Below are positions 5,014 to 7,020 of a stretch of DNA of 7,020 nucleotides, in pieces. Under the pieces are notes generated by a model that was not told the origin of the DNA, did not search any database, and saw only the letters and a list, made by a program, of their open reading frames with translations. The stretch is taken from positions 1-7,020 of the forward strand of contig CAUZTZ010000234.1 in assembly GCA_963582805.1 (NCBI GenBank). Reading direction: 5' to 3'. Source of the stretch: GCA-2687515 sp963582805. Lineage in GTDB: Bacteria > Pseudomonadota > Alphaproteobacteria > Rhodospirillales > UBA2165. A program made the position numbers and the translations under genes. Position 1 is the first letter of the stretch. Each line of letters opens with the position of its first letter.

Positions 5014-7020
5014 TTAGATTATTTTTGCCGCGGCTTCGATGCTGGCCGCATCGATACCCTGGGCGCGGTACAGGTCATCCAGGCTGGCGCTTTGACCAAA
5101 CGCGGTGGTGCCGAGGGCGTGGGTTCGGTGGCCCGCCACGCCGCCCAGCCACGAAAGCGACAATGGGTGCCCATCGATTACGGTGATCAGTTTTGCTGCG
5201 GGTGGAACCTGGCCAAGCAGGTGGGCGGTGTGCGAAGCGGCGCCCTGTTGCAGCCAGTCCTGATGCAGCCGGTCAGCCGAAGTGACGGCCAGCAATCCGG
5301 CGCCCGGGAAATCTTTGAGCAAATTCGCATGCGCCTCGGCCGCTTCCGGGGCCACGGCGCCGGCGTAAACAATGACAATTCGCGCGTCCCCGGCCGGCGC
5401 TTCGCGCCAATAGCCGCCGGCGGTAATGTCGTTCGCCATTGCGTCCGTTAGCGCCCGCTTTGGCTGGTCCAAGGGGCGCGTCGACAGGCGCAAATAAACC
5501 GCGCCGCCGGTCTGGCGTTGCATATGTTCAAGGCCCCAGCGGACCAGCACGGTCAACTCGTCGGCGAAGGCCGGCTCGAACGCGGTAAGGCCGGGGATCG
5601 ATATGCCGATCAGCGGCGTATTGATGGATTGGTGGGCGCCGCCTTCGGTTGCCAGGGATATGCCGGACGGCGTTCCGGCCACCATGAAACGGGCGTTCTG
5701 GTAGCAGGCGTAGATCAGCGCATCCAGGCCCCGGTTGACGAACGGATCATAGACCGTGCCGATAGGCAGCAGGCGCACGCCGAATAAATCTTCGCTAAGG
5801 CCAAGGACGCCCAGGAGAAGAAACAGATTATGCTCGGCAATGCCCAATTCGATATGCTGGCCGCCGGGACGCATGGTCCATTTCAGGGGCGAGAGCACAT
5901 TTTCCTGGTGAAAGATGTCCGATTGGGCGTGCCGGTGATAGATGGCGCGCTGATTGATCCAGGCGCCGAGATTGGTGGAAACCGCCACATCGGGGGACGC
6001 GGTGACGACATGATCGGCGAGGATGTCTTTGGAATCGCTCAGCTCCTTGAGGATGTCGCCGAATGCGCCTTGCGTCGACGAACGCGCCGCCTTTGGCGCC
6101 AGCGCCGGCGGCCGCCGGATCAGGGGCGAGCGCACCGATCTTGCCGGTTTTGAGCGGTACGGCACGTCACCCAAAAACGCTTCAAGAATATCCGCATCGA
6201 TCCCGAGCCCGGCGAACGGCTCCCACTCTGCGCCTTCGGGCACATTATTGGCGCTGCGGAAGGTAGCCATCTGTTCCGGCGTCATCAGGCCCGCATGGTT
6301 ATCCTTGTGGCCGGCGATGGGCAGGCCGTAGCCTTTGATTGTATAGGCAATGAAGCAGCGCGGCGTTTCGTCGTGCACGGCATCGAAGGTATCGATCAAA
6401 TATTCCAGATCGTGACCGCCGAGATTGGTCATCAGCGCGTGCAAGGCGGTATCGTCGTGGCTGTCCAGAAATTCCGAGAAGCCGAGCGAGCCTTTGAGAT
6501 CGGTCCGAAGATGGTCGCGCCAAGCGCCGGCGCCCTTGAAGGTGAGGGCGGAATAAAGCTGGTTTGGACAGGTATCGATCCAGTTTTTTAATGCCCCGCC
6601 GGCCGGCCCCTCGAAGGCCTTTTGCAGTCTTTTGCCGTATTTCAGATTGACCACGCGCCAGCCGACGGTCTCAAAAAACTGGGTGATTTTCTGGAACAGA
6701 TGATCGTTGACCACCCCGTCGAGGCTTTGCCGGTTATAATCAATCACCCACCAGAGGTTACGCACATCCTGTTTCCAGCCTTCCAGCAGCGCTTCAAACA
6801 CATTGCCTTCGTCCAACTCCGCATCGCCGACAATCGCGACCATGCGCCCGGTGGGGTTGCCATCCGCCACCATGTTGTGCGCGCTCAGGTAATCCTGGAT
6901 CATCGCCGCGAACAATGTGGCGGCGGCGCCAAGCCCCACGGAACCGGTTGAAAAATCGATGCCGCCTTTGTCCTTGGTGCGCGAAGGATACGCCTGGGCG
7001 CCGCCGAGAGCGCGGAAGTT
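5014..7020 (-). CDS. Thiamine-diphosphate E1 enzyme, AceE-like pyruvate dehydrogenase family (5' end cut)
   Basis: The frame is open to the right edge, giving 668 C-terminal residues of a homodimeric 2-oxoacid dehydrogenase E1 related to AceE (COG2609). Visible landmarks, numbered from the edge, are ALGGAQAYPSRTKD (4-17), IDFSTGSVGLG (21-31), and the thiamine-diphosphate motif GDAELDEG (65-72) ending at DYN (94-96). Next come TIKGYGLPIAGHKDNHAGL (227-245), ELGIAEHN (391-398, probable cofactor-activating Glu) and EGGAHQS (459-465). A Pro/Arg/Ala-rich stretch (287-315) links the two halves. AceE decarboxylates 2-oxoacids and acylates a lipoyl E2. No E2 or E3 gene is in view, so substrate and partner are unknown. 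Conserved AceE sequence starting at the edge suggests about 100-150 residues lie outside, giving a total of roughly 780-800, shorter than E. coli AceE (887). Its stop lies 4 nt from the flavoprotein stop on the opposite strand. Confidence 0.85.
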   Translation of the reverse strand, partial: NFRALGGAQAYPSRTKDKGGIDFSTGSVGLGAAATLFAAMIQDYLSAHNMVADGNPTGRMVAIVGDAELDEGNVFEALLEGWKQDVRNLWWVIDYNRQSLDGVVNDHLFQKITQFFETVGWRVVNLKYGKRLQKAFEGPAGGALKNWIDTCPNQLYSALTFKGAGAWRDHLRTDLKGSLGFSEFLDSHDDTALHALMTNLGGHDLEYLIDTFDAVHDETPRCFIAYTIKGYGLPIAGHKDNHAGLMTPEQMATFRSANNVPEGAEWEPFAGLGIDADILEAFLGDVPYRSKPARSVRSPLIRRPPALAPKAARSSTQGAFGDILKELSDSKDILADHVVTASPDVAVSTNLGAWINQRAIYHRHAQSDIFHQENVLSPLKWTMRPGGQHIELGIAEHNLFLLLGVLGLSEDLFGVRLLPIGTVYDPFVNRGLDALIYACYQNARFMVAGTPSGISLATEGGAHQSINTPLIGISIPGLTAFEPAFADELTVLVRWGLEHMQRQTGGAVYLRLSTRPLDQPKRALTDAMANDITAGGYWREAPAGDARIVIVYAGAVAPEAAEAHANLLKDFPGAGLLAVTSADRLHQDWLQQGAASHTAHLLGQVPPAAKLITVIDGHPLSLSWLGGVAGHRTHALGTTAFGQSASLDDLYRAQGIDAASIEAAAKII

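Noticed and set aside
4639..5451. 270-codon plus-strand frame spanning the convergent stop region
   Set aside because: It overlaps the end of the flavoprotein in another frame and runs antisense through the E1 gene; no domain or ribosome site supports it.
5014..7020. Transketolase or 1-deoxy-D-xylulose-5-phosphate synthase identity
   Set aside because: The GDA thiamine motif is shared, but the ALGGAQAYPSRTKD, DFSTGSVGLG and GYGLPIAGHKDNHAGL segments are AceE-family signatures.
1..7020. Mobile elements, tRNA/rRNA genes, CRISPR arrays
   Set aside because: No transposase-like frame, terminal inverted repeats, cloverleaf-forming stretch or regularly spaced direct repeats were seen on reading both strands.

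Overview
The window looks like a chromosomal segment of a Gram-negative proteobacterium, most likely an alphaproteobacterium. Base composition is moderately GC-rich, genes are tightly packed, and Shine-Dalgarno sequences are purine-rich and close to the start codons. The fused monooxygenase/Old-Yellow-Enzyme flavoprotein and the short AceE-like E1 are familiar protein types in that group. The taxonomic call is an inference; no rRNA or other marker gene is present.

Layout from left to right: (1) the 5' end of an FAD-dependent monooxygenase-type gene on the minus strand, cut by the window edge; (2) a 143-bp divergent gap; (3) a small VOC/glyoxalase-fold protein on the plus strand; (4) tail-to-tail with it, the C-terminal part of a SsuC/TauC-type ABC permease on the minus strand, which has lost its N-terminal half and is probably a pseudogene; (5) an AT-richer stretch with a possible 30-codon ORF and a perfect 10-bp hairpin; (6) a PaaK-like acyl-CoA ligase on the minus strand; (7) an 82-bp divergent promoter region with a perfect inverted repeat; (8) a 767-residue fused flavoprotein on the plus strand (salicylyl-CoA 5-hydroxylase / 2-aminobenzoyl-CoA monooxygenase-reductase type); (9) tail-to-tail with a 4-nt gap, a thiamine-diphosphate E1 enzyme of the AceE (COG2609) family on the minus strand, running off the right edge.

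The functional core is the divergent pair at 1325-5009. The ligase can make an aryl-CoA thioester from a carboxylic acid. The fused flavoprotein is of the type that hydroxylates such aryl-CoAs and, in the 2-aminobenzoyl-CoA enzymes, also reduces the ring. Together they suggest a small catabolic module for anthranilate, salicylate or a related aromatic acid through CoA-bound intermediates. The ligase is a short PaaK-type enzyme, not the longer benzoate-CoA-ligase type described with 2-aminobenzoyl-CoA monooxygenase/reductase, so the real substrate is open. The E1 enzyme and the left-hand genes have no demonstrable link to this module. No rRNA, tRNA, CRISPR array, insertion sequence or phage gene was seen.
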